64,000 bases of DNA from Streptomyces sp. Ag109_O5-10 (GCF_900105755.1 NZ_FNTQ01000001.1:8928001-8992000), one strand, 5' to 3'; positions 23,878 to 32,808 are shown, numbered from the stretch's first letter. Numbers and translations are program-made. Notes: generated by a model from the sequence alone, not told the origin.

Positions 23878-24845
23878 GGCCGCTCCCTCGTGCGGCGCCG
23901 GGCGACGGGAACGGTCATGGGGTCCGGGCCGGCCACCACGGTGTTGGAGACGGAGCCGATGCCCTCGACGGTGAGGGTGACCGTGTCGCCGGGCTTCAGG
24001 GGAGGCGGGGACTGCTCACCCCGTACACCCCACAGCTCGGCGAGGCAGCCGCCGTTGCCGCAGGTCCCGGAACCGAGGACGTCGCCGGGGCGGACGACGG
24101 TCCCGCGTGAGGCGTAGGCGACCATCTCCTCGAAGGTCCAGCTCATGTTGGACAGCAGATCCTTGCCCACGACCTCGCCGTTGATCTCGGCGGTGAGCGC
24201 CAGGCGCAGGAAGCCGTCCGCGTCGCGGTACTTGGCCAGCTCGTCGGCGGTGACCAGGTAAGGACCGAGCGTGGTGGCGGTGTCCTTGCCCTTGCAGGGG
24301 CCGAGGCCGACCTTCATCTCGGCGGACTGCAGGTCCCGTGCCGACCAGTCGTTGAAGACGGTGTAGCCGACGATGTGGTCGCGGGCCCGCTCGGGAGTGA
24401 GGTCGCGGCCCTCCTTTCCGACCACGGCGGCGACCTCCAGCTCGAAGTCGAGAACGCTCGACCCCGGCGGCATGGGGATGTCGTCGTGCGGCCCGTACAC
24501 CGCGTAGGGGTTGCCGAAGTAGAACGTCGGGGCCGCGTACCACCGCTCCGGTACCCCGGCAGCCCCGTCCACGGACCGCCGTACGCCCTCGACGTGTTCC
24601 TCGAAGGTGACGAAGTCACGCACGGTGGGCGGCTGGAGCGGCGTCAGCAGTCGTACCTCGGAGACGTGGGGGCCGGCCGGGACGTCGAGGGTCGCGGAGC
24701 CCGCGGCGAGCAGTTCGGGCAGCCCGCCGCCCTCGACGAGCAGGCCGGTCAGTGAGCTGACACCGGGTAGGGGGTGGAGCGTGCCGTCCTCTGCGACGAC
24801 GGCCACCTGGCGTCGGTTGCGGTACTCGTACGTGGCGAAACGCAT
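23874..24845 (-). CDS. Fumarylacetoacetate hydrolase (FAH) family protein
   Basis: 323 residues from ATG 24845. The FAH core holds the metal site in SSVLDFELEVAAVVGKEGRD (E-x-E) with a later Asp in VGYTVFNDWSARDLQ, plus KGKDTATTLGPYLVT and SNMSWTFEEMVAYASRG. The end VRPGDVLGSGTCGNGGCLAE is the usual closing strand. Members hydrolyse C-C bonds of acylpyruvates or isomerise and decarboxylate ring-cleavage products. In this operon it could act after the extradiol dioxygenase. It is 114 bases downstream of that gene, with a hairpin in the gap, and overlaps the SDR by four bases. Confidence 0.88.
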   Translation of the reverse strand: MRFATYEYRNRRQVAVVAEDGTLHPLPGVSSLTGLLVEGGGLPELLAAGSATLDVPAGPHVSEVRLLTPLQPPTVRDFVTFEEHVEGVRRSVDGAAGVPERWYAAPTFYFGNPYAVYGPHDDIPMPPGSSVLDFELEVAAVVGKEGRDLTPERARDHIVGYTVFNDWSARDLQSAEMKVGLGPCKGKDTATTLGPYLVTADELAKYRDADGFLRLALTAEINGEVVGKDLLSNMSWTFEEMVAYASRGTVVRPGDVLGSGTCGNGGCLAELWGVRGEQSPPPLKPGDTVTLTVEGIGSVSNTVVAGPDPMTVPVARRRTRERP

Positions 24846-24913
24846 GGCGGTTTCCTGTCGGCTGTCGGCGTGAGGGGTGGCACGAAGGCCGGGGGCGCGG
24901 CAGGGGAGTCAGG

Positions 24914-24932
24914 GCGGTGACAGGGTCACCGC
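24914..24932. promoter_or_regulatory. Intra-operon hairpin
   Basis: GCGGTGAC (24914-24921), AGG, GTCACCGC (24925-24932): a perfect 8-bp stem with a 3-base loop in the 114-base gap between the dioxygenase stop and the FAH-family start. It could be an attenuator, an RNA-processing site, or an operator. No T-run is present. Confidence 0.4.
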
Positions 24933-24959
24933 GCCCCCGGGGACTCAGGGCGTCGCCGA

Positions 24960-25898
24960 TCAGACCGGCGGGGCGACGAAGACGCCGCGGTCGACGTCGT
25001 TGAACGACTCCTTGGTGACCAGTTCGTTCATCGGGTTGGCCGTGCCCCACTGGTCGGTGACCTCGGGCTTGGAGAAGTCGTAGACGTGCGGGTGCCAGGT
25101 GTCCTCGTCCAGCAGCTCCAACTCCGTCGTGTACTCGACCGTGTTGCCGTGCGGGTCGAGGAAGTAGGTGAAGGTGTTGCCGCCCGCCATGTGCCGGCCC
25201 GGGCCCCAGATCTTGCGGGCGCCGGAGCGGATGACACGGCCGGAGCCGCGCATGTACTCGTCGATCCCGCGCATCTCGAAGGAGATGTGGTGCAGGGAGG
25301 TGTACGGGCCCTTGGCGATGGCCATGGAGTGGTGCTGGTTGCTGATCCGCATGAAGTGCATGACGTCGCCGATGTGCGGATGCCCGAGCGTGTCGGACAG
25401 CCGGAAGCCGAGGTGCTCCTCGTACCACGCCCTGGTCTTGTCCAGATCCGGCGAGTTGAGGACGACGTGCGACAGCTTGACCGGGATCGACTCCTTCTCC
25501 TCGATCCTGCGGTGCTGCCGCACCTCGACGTCGGCGGAGACCTCGACGGTGCGCCCGTCCACGTCGAAGAACCGGAACCCGTACCCGCCCCCGGGGGTGT
25601 CCACCTTGCCCGGCTGGGAGACCAACTGCACGCCGGCCGCGAGAAGTTGTTCGGCGAGGGTGTCCACGTCGGTCGTGTTCGCGGCGCCGTAGGAGACGAG
25701 GTCCAGACGCTTCTCGTCGGCCTTGCGCAGCCGGACGACGTACTGCTCGGGGGAGCCCTCGGCGGCCAGGAAGGAGACGCCGGAGTCCTCGGCGACCTTG
25801 GTCAGGCCCCAGACGCCGGCGTAGAAGTCGAGTTGCTTGTCGTAGTCCGGCACGGCGAGGTCGACGTGGCGGAGGTGGGTGAGCAGGCGGTTACTCAT
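24960..25898 (-). CDS. Extradiol ring-cleavage dioxygenase (VOC family)
   Basis: 312 residues with two vicinal-oxygen-chelate domains. The second has the Fe(II) ligands: His in VKLSHVVLNSPDLD, His in SLHHISFEMRG, and Glu in GNTVEYTTELELL. SMAIAKGPYTSLHH is also typical of catechol 2,3-dioxygenase/2,3-dihydroxybiphenyl dioxygenases. It would open a catecholic ring between a hydroxylated and an adjacent carbon, the central step of the pathway. It starts 10 bases after the amidohydrolase stop. The natural catechol is not identifiable from the sequence. Confidence 0.88.
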   Translation of the reverse strand: MSNRLLTHLRHVDLAVPDYDKQLDFYAGVWGLTKVAEDSGVSFLAAEGSPEQYVVRLRKADEKRLDLVSYGAANTTDVDTLAEQLLAAGVQLVSQPGKVDTPGGGYGFRFFDVDGRTVEVSADVEVRQHRRIEEKESIPVKLSHVVLNSPDLDKTRAWYEEHLGFRLSDTLGHPHIGDVMHFMRISNQHHSMAIAKGPYTSLHHISFEMRGIDEYMRGSGRVIRSGARKIWGPGRHMAGGNTFTYFLDPHGNTVEYTTELELLDEDTWHPHVYDFSKPEVTDQWGTANPMNELVTKESFNDVDRGVFVAPPV

Positions 25899-25908
25899 GG
25901 GGGGCTCC

Positions 25909-26919
25909 TCAGACGAGGTTGAGCAGAGCGGCGGCGTTTCCGCCGCGGACGGAGTGGAAGTCGGTGTCGGGCAGGTCCGCGGCGCGCAGCGCGCCGAGAG
26001 GGTCGTCGGTGCCCATGTCGAAGGGGAAGTCGGAGCCGAGCAGCACCCGTTCCCGGCCGACCGCTCGCAGCAGCTCCCGCAGCACCTGCGGGTCGTGGAC
26101 CAGGGAGTCGAAGTACAGCTGCTTCAGATAGCTGCTCGGTTCCCGCTCACAGCCCCGGGCGTCGGGACGGGCCCGCCAGGCGTGGTCGGAGCGGCCGATG
26201 TGGGTGGGCAGGTAGCCGCCGCCGTGCGCCGCGATCAGCTTCAGACCCGGATGACGGTCCAGGACGCCGGAGAAGATCAGGTGGGAGAGGGCGACCGCGT
26301 TCTCCGTGGGCTGGCCGACGGTGTTGGACAGGTACCACCGGTCCAGGCGCTCGTCGAGGGTGCAGCCGAACGGGTGCAGGAAGAGGAAGGCGCCCGTCTC
26401 CTCCGCACGGGACCAGAGGGGTTCGTACGCCGGGTCCGACAGTTCGTGGCCGAGCGCGTGCGAGGAGATCTCCACGCCCCTCAGCCCCTGGTCCAGGGCG
26501 TGGTCGAGCAGGCCGACCGCGAGGTCGGGATGCTGGAGCGGGACCAGGCCCAGGCCGTGAAGACGGTCGGGAGCCTTCGCACAGTGTGCGGCGGTGCCCT
26601 CGTTGGCCAGCCGGCAGACCTTCCCGGCCAGTTGGGGCTCTGCCCAGTAGTGGTAGTGGGACGGCGAGGGGCTGACCAGCTGGATGTCCACGCCCTGCGC
26701 GTCCATGGCCGCCAGGCGCACCGCGGCGTCCGTCAGCTTCGGCACCCGCGCCCCGACCATCGGACCGTTGACGGCCAGCGCCGCCGGGCCGTTGCGGCGG
26801 GCGTCGAGCTCGCGGGCCTCCGCGAGACCGGGATGACCGGCGACGGCCTCCTCGACCTCCGGGAGCAGGAGGTGGGCGTGGACGTCGACGGTCGGCGCGG
26901 AGGATGCGGTGGTGGTCAC
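25909..26919 (-). CDS. Amidohydrolase-2 family protein (ACMSD-like)
   Basis: 336 residues. The metal-binding start is VDVHAHLLLPEVEEA (H-x-H), followed by SPSPSHYHYW, FLFLHPFGCTLDERLD, LIAAHGGGYLPTHIGRSDHA and LLGSDFPFDMG with the final Asp. These match 2-amino-3-carboxymuconate-6-semialdehyde decarboxylase and related non-oxidative decarboxylases. It probably decarboxylates an aromatic acid or a ring-cleavage intermediate. The GTG start overlaps the monooxygenase stop (GTGA), and the dioxygenase gene follows after 10 bases, so the three are made together. Confidence 0.88.
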   Translation of the reverse strand: MTTTASSAPTVDVHAHLLLPEVEEAVAGHPGLAEARELDARRNGPAALAVNGPMVGARVPKLTDAAVRLAAMDAQGVDIQLVSPSPSHYHYWAEPQLAGKVCRLANEGTAAHCAKAPDRLHGLGLVPLQHPDLAVGLLDHALDQGLRGVEISSHALGHELSDPAYEPLWSRAEETGAFLFLHPFGCTLDERLDRWYLSNTVGQPTENAVALSHLIFSGVLDRHPGLKLIAAHGGGYLPTHIGRSDHAWRARPDARGCEREPSSYLKQLYFDSLVHDPQVLRELLRAVGRERVLLGSDFPFDMGTDDPLGALRAADLPDTDFHSVRGGNAAALLNLV

Positions 26920-28079
26920 GGGCGCTCCTTGAGGAGGTTCATGGTGCGGCCGACCAGCCCGGCCATGTCGGCGTCGCGCACACCGTCCAGCTGCCACTGG
27001 CCGATCTGCAGGGACGCCGCGACGACGGTGCGCACCCGGGGGATACGGCGGTCGTGGTAGGCCTGGAACAGTTCGTCGTCCCAGTCCCGTCCGCTGGTGA
27101 GCAGCTCGGCGAGGACGAGGGCGTCCTCCAGGGACATCGCCGCGCCCTGGGCCATGGTGGGCGGGCAGCAGTGGGCGGCGTCGCCGATCAGCACGATCCG
27201 GCCCCGGTGCCAGGACCCCTCCACCAGCAGGTGGTCGAACCAGGTGTAGTTGACCTTCTTCGGGTCCGTGATGTGCTCGGTGATCTCCGGCCAGACCCCG
27301 CCGTAGCTCTGCGCCAGGCGGCGCATCTCGTCGGCGTAGGTGGCCGGGTCGATCGAGGCGCGGTCGCGGCACGCTTCGACGACGTACGCGTAGATGGTGT
27401 TCTCGCTGGTGGGGCAGTAGCCGGCGATGTAGGCGGGGCCGCCGTAGGCGAGGTCGGTGCGCGTCACGCTCGCGGGCCGCGGGGCGGCGATGCGCCAGAT
27501 GCCCATGCCGGTCGGCTCGGGTTTGTCGGTGATGCCGATCGCGGCGCGGGTGGCCGAGTTGAGACCGTCGGCGGCGATCACCAGGTCGTATCTGCCCTCG
27601 GTGCCGTCGCTGAAGCGCACCGAGACGCCGTCGGCGTCCTGCTCCAGCGCTTCGGCGGTGGTGCCGAGACGAACGTCGGCGCCGGAGGCGAGGACCGCGT
27701 CGATGAGGATCTGCTGCAGCTGGGGGCGCTGCATGCCGAGGGTCGCGGGCAGGTCCTCCCCGCCGGTCTGGATGTCCTCGGCGACGAACAGGACGGTGCC
27801 GTCGGGGGCGGTCACGCCCAGCGATCCGAAGGCGTATCCGGAGGCTTTCACCTGGTCCCACACGCCCAGTTCGCGCAGGACCCGCAGGGCGTTGCCCTGG
27901 AGGGTGATGCCGGAGCCGGTGGTCGCGTTCCAGTCCGGCTTGGCCTCGATCAGGTCGACGGCGATGCCGGCGCGACGCAGCAGGACGGTGACGGCGTTGC
28001 CCGAGGCGCCCCCGCCGATGACCAGGACGGTGGGTGTGCCCCCGGCCGGAGGCTGGGGGAGAGTGCGGCTGTCGGCCAT
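26916..28079 (-). CDS. FAD-dependent aromatic monooxygenase
   Basis: 387 residues from ATG 28079, with GGAGGA eight bases upstream. VLVIGGGASGNAVTVLLRRAG is the dinucleotide fold (split: VLVIGGGASG then NAVTVLLRRAG), IAADGLNSATR the DG motif, and VLIGDAAHCCPPTMAQGAAM the GD motif that binds ribityl. This is the group A single-component hydroxylase pattern (salicylate/3-hydroxybenzoate type). It would use NAD(P)H and O2 to hydroxylate a ring, giving the catechol for the dioxygenase. A 152-base gap separates it from the upstream cyclase gene. Confidence 0.9.
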   Translation of the reverse strand: MADSRTLPQPPAGGTPTVLVIGGGASGNAVTVLLRRAGIAVDLIEAKPDWNATTGSGITLQGNALRVLRELGVWDQVKASGYAFGSLGVTAPDGTVLFVAEDIQTGGEDLPATLGMQRPQLQQILIDAVLASGADVRLGTTAEALEQDADGVSVRFSDGTEGRYDLVIAADGLNSATRAAIGITDKPEPTGMGIWRIAAPRPASVTRTDLAYGGPAYIAGYCPTSENTIYAYVVEACRDRASIDPATYADEMRRLAQSYGGVWPEITEHITDPKKVNYTWFDHLLVEGSWHRGRIVLIGDAAHCCPPTMAQGAAMSLEDALVLAELLTSGRDWDDELFQAYHDRRIPRVRTVVAASLQIGQWQLDGVRDADMAGLVGRTMNLLKERP

Positions 28080-28231
28080 GTCGGGGATTCCTCCCGGGGT
28101 TGGGCCGCGCGACATCGGGCGGCGGGGCTGCGGCTCGCCCGCCGCGCGTGCGGGCCAGAGGAGGGGACGGGGGTGCGGGGCCGGATGCGCCGCTGCTGTC
28201 CGGGGAACGGCGCACCCGGCGGTTGTGCGGG

Positions 28232-29194
28232 TTACTTGACGGCGATCGGGTTGACCGGGGAGCCCACCGCGCCGGTGACGGGGAGGGGAGCGGCGGTGAG
28301 CCAGAACTCGTACGCGCCGTCGTCGGCGCAGTCGGCGGCGAGTGCGTCGAGGTCCCACATCTCGCCGATCAGCAGGCCCATGTTGGGGATGACGACCTGG
28401 TGCAGCGGCTGGAAGGCGCCCTCGAACTCGTTGGGACGGACCTCGAAGCCCCAGGTGTCGGTGGCGACGGCGGCGATCTCACTGCCGTGCAGCCAGCCGG
28501 CGGTGGTGAACGACAGGCCGGGCGCGGGGCCGCCCGCGTAGTCGCCCCAGCCGTCGCGCCGTGCGCGGGCGAGGTGTCCGGTGCGGACGAGCACGATGTC
28601 GCCGCGGCCGACGGTCACCCCGTGGGCCTCGGCGGTCCGGGTGAGGTGCTCCTCGGTGATGGCGAACCCGTCGGGCAGTTCGCCGTCGGTGCCGACGACC
28701 TGGCAGACGTCGAGGAGCACGCCGCGTCCGGCGACGTGCGGCGCCATGTGCTCGATGCCGGTGACGAGGTCGCCTTCGGAGGTGACCACCTTGTCGGCGC
28801 GCCGCCCGTTCCAGGCGAATCCGTGGTCGAAGATGTGGCCCAGTCCGTCCCACTGGGTCGAGCACTGCAGCGGCATGGCGATCACGTCGTCGGCGCCGCC
28901 GATGCCGTGCGGGAAACCCTGGTTGCCCAGCGCCGCGTCGGTGCCCGTGTCGAGCATGGTGTGCACCGGGTTGGTCCGCCGGCGCCAGCCCTTCTGCGGG
29001 CCGTTCATGTCGAACCGCTGCGACAACGAGAAGCTGACGCCGCGGCGCACGAGCGCCGCGCCCTCGCGCCGCTTGGCCTCGTCGAGGAAGTTCAGCGTGC
29101 CGAGCACGTCGTCCTCACCCCAACGCCCCCAGTTGGAGTACGCCTTGGCGGCCTCGGCTATCGCGCCCTCCGGGTCGCGGCGGTCCAGGCTCAT
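28232..29194 (-). CDS. Cyclase-family (kynurenine-formamidase-like) metal hydrolase
   Basis: 320 residues. The ATG overlaps the upstream FAH-family stop (ATGA). QCSTQWDGLGHIFDHGFAWN supplies the metal-binding region in place of the usual H-x-G-T-H-x-D, with D and H retained, and HGVTVGRGDIVLVRTGHLAR follows. VVIPNMGLLIGEMWDLDALA near the end is a conserved family block. Members are amide or ester hydrolases using Mn or Zn. Its role in this operon could be removal of an amide or lactone from the aromatic substrate. The specificity is unknown. Confidence 0.83.
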   Translation of the reverse strand: MSLDRRDPEGAIAEAAKAYSNWGRWGEDDVLGTLNFLDEAKRREGAALVRRGVSFSLSQRFDMNGPQKGWRRRTNPVHTMLDTGTDAALGNQGFPHGIGGADDVIAMPLQCSTQWDGLGHIFDHGFAWNGRRADKVVTSEGDLVTGIEHMAPHVAGRGVLLDVCQVVGTDGELPDGFAITEEHLTRTAEAHGVTVGRGDIVLVRTGHLARARRDGWGDYAGGPAPGLSFTTAGWLHGSEIAAVATDTWGFEVRPNEFEGAFQPLHQVVIPNMGLLIGEMWDLDALAADCADDGAYEFWLTAAPLPVTGAVGSPVNPIAVK

Positions 29195-30174
29195 GCCGTG
29201 CCCTCCGCGACACAGCGGGTGCGCTGCACGCCCAGACCGGTGATGGAACCCTCCATGACGTCGCCGTCGCGCAGCAGGCGTCCCCAGTGGATGCCGTTGC
29301 CGGCCGGGCTGCCGGTCAACACCAGGTCACCGGGCAGGAGTTGAGCCGTCTGCGAGGCGTACGACACCAACCGGGCGACGCCGAAGAGCATGTCCTTGGT
29401 GGACTCGTCCTGCATGGTGTCGCCGTTGAGCTTGAGCGTGACCCGCAGGTCACCGGTGTCCGCGATCGACTCGGCCGGTACGAGCCACGGGCCGAGCGGC
29501 GTGAAGCCGGGGGCGTTCTTGCTGCGCAGCCAGTCGGTGCCGATGGCCTTCATGTCCCGGCGGAACACGGTGGCGCGATCGGTGAGGTCGTTGGCGATGG
29601 TGTAGCCGGCGACGTACTCCAGGGCCTCCTCGACCGTCACCCGGTAGGCGGGCTTGGCGATGACGGCCGCCAACTCCAGCTCCCAGTCCGGCTTTTCGGC
29701 CCAGGCGGGCAGGACCACGTCGTCGTACGGGCCGGTGATCGCGCTCGGCAGACCGATGAAGACGTACGGCAGGTCCTCGGCGGCCCGGCGGTCCATGACC
29801 GCGGCGATCTCCGCACGGGCCTCCTCGACCGTGCGCGGGTCGTCCGGGGAGCGGTGGGCGACCTCCAGGTCGATCACGTGTTGCCGGTAGTTGGCGCCGG
29901 ACTGGAAGATCTGCCGCGGCTCGATGGGGGCGTGCACCCGCAGGCCCTCCAGTGGCCGCCGGCCAGGGGAGTCCTCGTCCGCCAGGACGCGCAGGACGGG
30001 CAGCGCCTCCTCCCACCGCTCCACCACGGCGCGCACGCTGGACGGCGCCCAGGCCAGGACACCGCTCAAGTCGAGTACCCGGCCCATGGCCAGGAGGCCG
30101 GGAAACGGCTCCCCGTCCTGAGTGGAGAACGTGCCGAGCGCGAACGGGCCGGCAGGTTGCGCGAGCGTTGCCAT
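29191..30174 (-). CDS. FAH-family hydrolase/isomerase, first gene of aromatic operon
   Basis: 327 residues from ATG 30174, chosen for AGGAGGAAAT directly upstream; a further-upstream start at 30216 lacks such a site. RQIFQSGANYRQHVID opens the FAH domain. PDWELELAAVIAKPAYRV holds the E-x-E metal ligands and VAGYTIANDLTDRATVFRRD the Asp. DLVLTGSPAGNGIHWG is the closing motif. It is a paralogue of the 23874 gene and probably acts on another intermediate of the same route. Its start faces the LysR gene across a region with a palindromic operator. Confidence 0.88.
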   Translation of the reverse strand: MATLAQPAGPFALGTFSTQDGEPFPGLLAMGRVLDLSGVLAWAPSSVRAVVERWEEALPVLRVLADEDSPGRRPLEGLRVHAPIEPRQIFQSGANYRQHVIDLEVAHRSPDDPRTVEEARAEIAAVMDRRAAEDLPYVFIGLPSAITGPYDDVVLPAWAEKPDWELELAAVIAKPAYRVTVEEALEYVAGYTIANDLTDRATVFRRDMKAIGTDWLRSKNAPGFTPLGPWLVPAESIADTGDLRVTLKLNGDTMQDESTKDMLFGVARLVSYASQTAQLLPGDLVLTGSPAGNGIHWGRLLRDGDVMEGSITGLGVQRTRCVAEGTA

Positions 30175-30239
30175 CCGATTTCCTCCTGCTGGGGTGCGGT
30201 CTACTCTGGCCCCCATCGGTCAATCACGGAAATCAATCC

Positions 30240-30268
30240 TGTGGATGTGCCGAATCCATGCCATGGAT
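30240..30268. promoter_or_regulatory. Putative LysR operator between the divergent operon and regulator
   Basis: ATCCAT-GCC-ATGGAT (30254-30268) is a palindrome with arms of six and a 3-base centre. An overlapping TGGAT-N7-ATCCA lies at 30242-30258. Together they look like the T-N11-A-type box and activation site of a LysR regulator. Almost the same sequence (ATCCAC-GCG-GTGGAT) recurs at 32794-32808 before the MFS gene, the main support for the call. Confidence 0.6.
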
Positions 30269-30295
30269 GACTCTCGCTTGCTAGGTGGTTGCCCG

Positions 30296-31279
30296 GTGAA
30301 CCTGTCCCGACTCGACCTCAATCTGGTCCTCGCCCTGCGCGCGCTGCTGGAAGAGCGCAATGTCACCCGGGCCGGCGAGCGCATCGGGCTGAGCCAGCCC
30401 GCCATGAGCGCGGCGCTGTCCCGGCTGCGCCGCCATTTCGACGACGACCTGCTCGCCCGGACCGGCAACGCCTACGAGCTGACCCCGCTCGGCACCGCCC
30501 TGCGCGACCGCAGCGCCACCGCGTGCGACCTGCTGGAGCGGGTCTTCTCGAGCCAGGCCGACTTCGACGCGGCCGCCGAGACCCGCGAGTTCACGCTGCT
30601 CGCCTCCGACTACGGAGCGGCCGTCTTCGGCGCCGCACTCGCCCGCACCCTGCACCAGGAGGCGCCCGGCATCCGGCTCACCTTCCAGCACCCGGCACCG
30701 TCCGTCGTGGAGAACACCGCCACCGTGCTGAGCACCGTCGACGGACTGCTGATGCCGCACGGCGTCATCGACGGCTTGCCCGCCGTCGACCTCCACCAGG
30801 ACCGCTGGCTGTTCCTGGTCGCAGACGACCACCCCGAGATCGGTGACGAACTCACCCTGGACCAGCTGGGGCGTCTGCCCTGGGCCGTCTACCAGCGTCC
30901 CTACGACGCCCCGGCCGCCCGCCAGCTCAGCATGATAGGGATCAGTCCCCAGGTGGAGGTGTCCGTGCAGACCTTCCAGCTGCTGCCCCACATGGTCGAG
31001 GGCACCCGCCGGATCGCGATGATCCAGGAGCGCCTGGCGCGCAAGGCGGTCCGCTCCGCCGCGGTGCGCGTCCTGCCCTGCCCGTTCGAGGCGGTACCGG
31101 TGCGGGAGGCGATGTGGTGGCACCCGGTGCACGCGCAGGACGCGGGCCACATCTGGCTGCGGCAGAAGGCCGCGGAGGTGGGCGCGACGCTGCTGGGCAA
31201 CGGCTACGGCAATGGCAAGGGCGCAGGGAAGGCCGTGCCCGTCGACCAGAGCGCGGGGCTGCCGCCGGGCCGGCTCTGA
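30296..31279 (+). CDS. LysR-family transcriptional regulator of the aromatic operon
   Basis: 327 residues from GTG 30296 (AGGTGG upstream). An ATG at 30263 would lie inside the predicted operator, which argues against it. The winged helix-turn-helix is at residues 3-60 (LDLNLVLALRALLEERNVTR, GLSQPAMSAALSRLRRHFDD). The co-inducer domain follows (FTLLASDYGAAVFGAALAR onward) and the length is typical. Its context resembles NodD/PcpR-like aromatic regulators. It is divergent from the catabolic operon and convergent with the MFS gene, and likely activates both with a ring compound as inducer. Confidence 0.9.
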   Translation: MNLSRLDLNLVLALRALLEERNVTRAGERIGLSQPAMSAALSRLRRHFDDDLLARTGNAYELTPLGTALRDRSATACDLLERVFSSQADFDAAAETREFTLLASDYGAAVFGAALARTLHQEAPGIRLTFQHPAPSVVENTATVLSTVDGLLMPHGVIDGLPAVDLHQDRWLFLVADDHPEIGDELTLDQLGRLPWAVYQRPYDAPAARQLSMIGISPQVEVSVQTFQLLPHMVEGTRRIAMIQERLARKAVRSAAVRVLPCPFEAVPVREAMWWHPVHAQDAGHIWLRQKAAEVGATLLGNGYGNGKGAGKAVPVDQSAGLPPGRL

Positions 31280-31335
31280 CCGGGCCCGGCGGCAGCCCGT
31301 GAGCGACGCGCTGTCGGCGGGCGGACTGGCCGCCC

Positions 31336-32616
31336 TCAGAACGACCGCTCCGGCAACGGCCGGGGATCGACGGCACCCGTACGGCGGCGGGCCGCCCACA
31401 GCCCCGCCGCGACGAGGGCGGCGGCCAGCCCCAGCACGCCCACCGCACCGGCGAGACTGCCGACGGCAGCCTCCCCGGCGAGCAGCACCAGCGGGCAGAC
31501 GAACTCACCGCCGAAGAAGGCCGCCGTCCACAGCCCCGTGCCACGGCCGCGGTCCTCGAACGACAGACGGGACATGGCACTGGTGAGCAGGGCGGGAAGC
31601 AGCATGCCGGTGCCCACACAGTTGACGACCGCCCCGATGACCAGCAGCGGGGCGTTGCCCGCGAGGAACATCACCCCGAAGCCGACCGCGCAGACCGCGA
31701 GAACGACGGGAAGCATCGGGTCGGGAGAACGCTTGAGCCGGGCGAAGGTGACCGCTCCCCCCACGGTGGCGGCACTGGCGGTGGCGGTGGCCAGTCCGAT
31801 CACGCCGGTGTTCTCCACCCCGAGGTCGTCGAGCAGGTACGACATCTCCACCGGGACGGTGTAGAAGACCATCGCCCCGAAGAAGGTGAGGGCACAGATG
31901 CCCGCCAGCTGCCGCAAGGGGAACGGGCGGCGGGCCTCCGCCTCGGCCGGAGCCGCGGCCGGGACCTCGTCGCCGTCCGCACGGGCCGCCGGATCGGGCA
32001 GGGCGGTTGCCATCAGCGGGGCCAGCACCAGGCTCACGGCGTACACCCAGAACGGCACCCGCCAGCCCGCCGATCCGGCGGCGCCGCCGAGCACGAAGAA
32101 GACGGTGGCCGATGCCGAGGCGCACATGGTCTGCAGGGCGAGGTACTTCACCCGCTGCCGGCCACTGTAGTAGTCGCCGATCAGGGTCGTGCAGGCTGTC
32201 ATGATCGCGGCCTCGGCGACTCCGACGAGGGCGCGGCCGGCGATGATGCCACCCAGCGAGTCCAGCCACAGCGGGGCCGTGCCGAACGCGGCGTACAGCA
32301 GGGTCGCCACGACCAGCAGGCGCTTGCGGCCCACCCGGTCCACGATCACACCGGCGAACGGGGCCAGCAGTGCCAGCGCGAGCGCCGGGACGGTCAGCGC
32401 GAGGGGCACCAGCGCCTTGGCCCCCGGGACCGACGCGAAGTGGTCCTGCATCTTCGGCAGTACCGGGGCGATCAGCACCGCCCCCAGGATCGGCAGACAG
32501 CTGCCCGCCATCAGCAGGGTCACCCGCAGCAGATGGGCCGGGCCCGACACGGCGGCGGCTGACGGAGCGGTGGCATCGACCGCGGCGGGAGGCGGCGGGG
32601 GCACGGAACCGGGCAT
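31336..32616 (-). CDS. MFS transporter, probable aromatic acid permease
   Basis: 426 residues, about 12 helices. ATG 32616 is preferred because TGGAG stands six bases upstream; ATG 32649 would add 11 residues. The motif between helices 2 and 3, FAGVIVDRVGRKRLLVVATL, and the later GRALVGVAEAAIMTACTTLI identify the major facilitator fold. Its place beside the LysR and the shared operator 178 bases upstream suggest uptake (or efflux) of the pathway substrate. The direction of transport is not shown by sequence. A long untranslated leader or additional small element may occupy 32617-32793. Confidence 0.87.
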   Translation of the reverse strand: MPGSVPPPPPAAVDATAPSAAAVSGPAHLLRVTLLMAGSCLPILGAVLIAPVLPKMQDHFASVPGAKALVPLALTVPALALALLAPFAGVIVDRVGRKRLLVVATLLYAAFGTAPLWLDSLGGIIAGRALVGVAEAAIMTACTTLIGDYYSGRQRVKYLALQTMCASASATVFFVLGGAAGSAGWRVPFWVYAVSLVLAPLMATALPDPAARADGDEVPAAAPAEAEARRPFPLRQLAGICALTFFGAMVFYTVPVEMSYLLDDLGVENTGVIGLATATASAATVGGAVTFARLKRSPDPMLPVVLAVCAVGFGVMFLAGNAPLLVIGAVVNCVGTGMLLPALLTSAMSRLSFEDRGRGTGLWTAAFFGGEFVCPLVLLAGEAAVGSLAGAVGVLGLAAALVAAGLWAARRRTGAVDPRPLPERSF

Positions 32617-32793
32617 GGCGACTCCAGGGAACGGAAAGGGAGCGGGCATGCCTCACGGGCGCCGACGACGCACGGCATGCTGGGGGACGCGCACGCCGGC
32701 GGCATCCGGACAGCGGCGTGCGGTAGCGACGACTATGGGGGCGCCAACGCGCCGGTGCCATCCCCAGCGCGATCCGAATCCCGTATCCGGGTT

Positions 32794-32808
32794 ATCCACG
32801 CGGTGGAT
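32794..32808. promoter_or_regulatory. Second copy of the LysR-type operator
   Basis: ATCCAC-GCG-GTGGAT, with arms of six and a 3-base centre: the same layout as 30254-30268 with only two arm-pair differences. It lies 178 bases upstream of the MFS start and well outside any intact gene. Confidence 0.55.
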
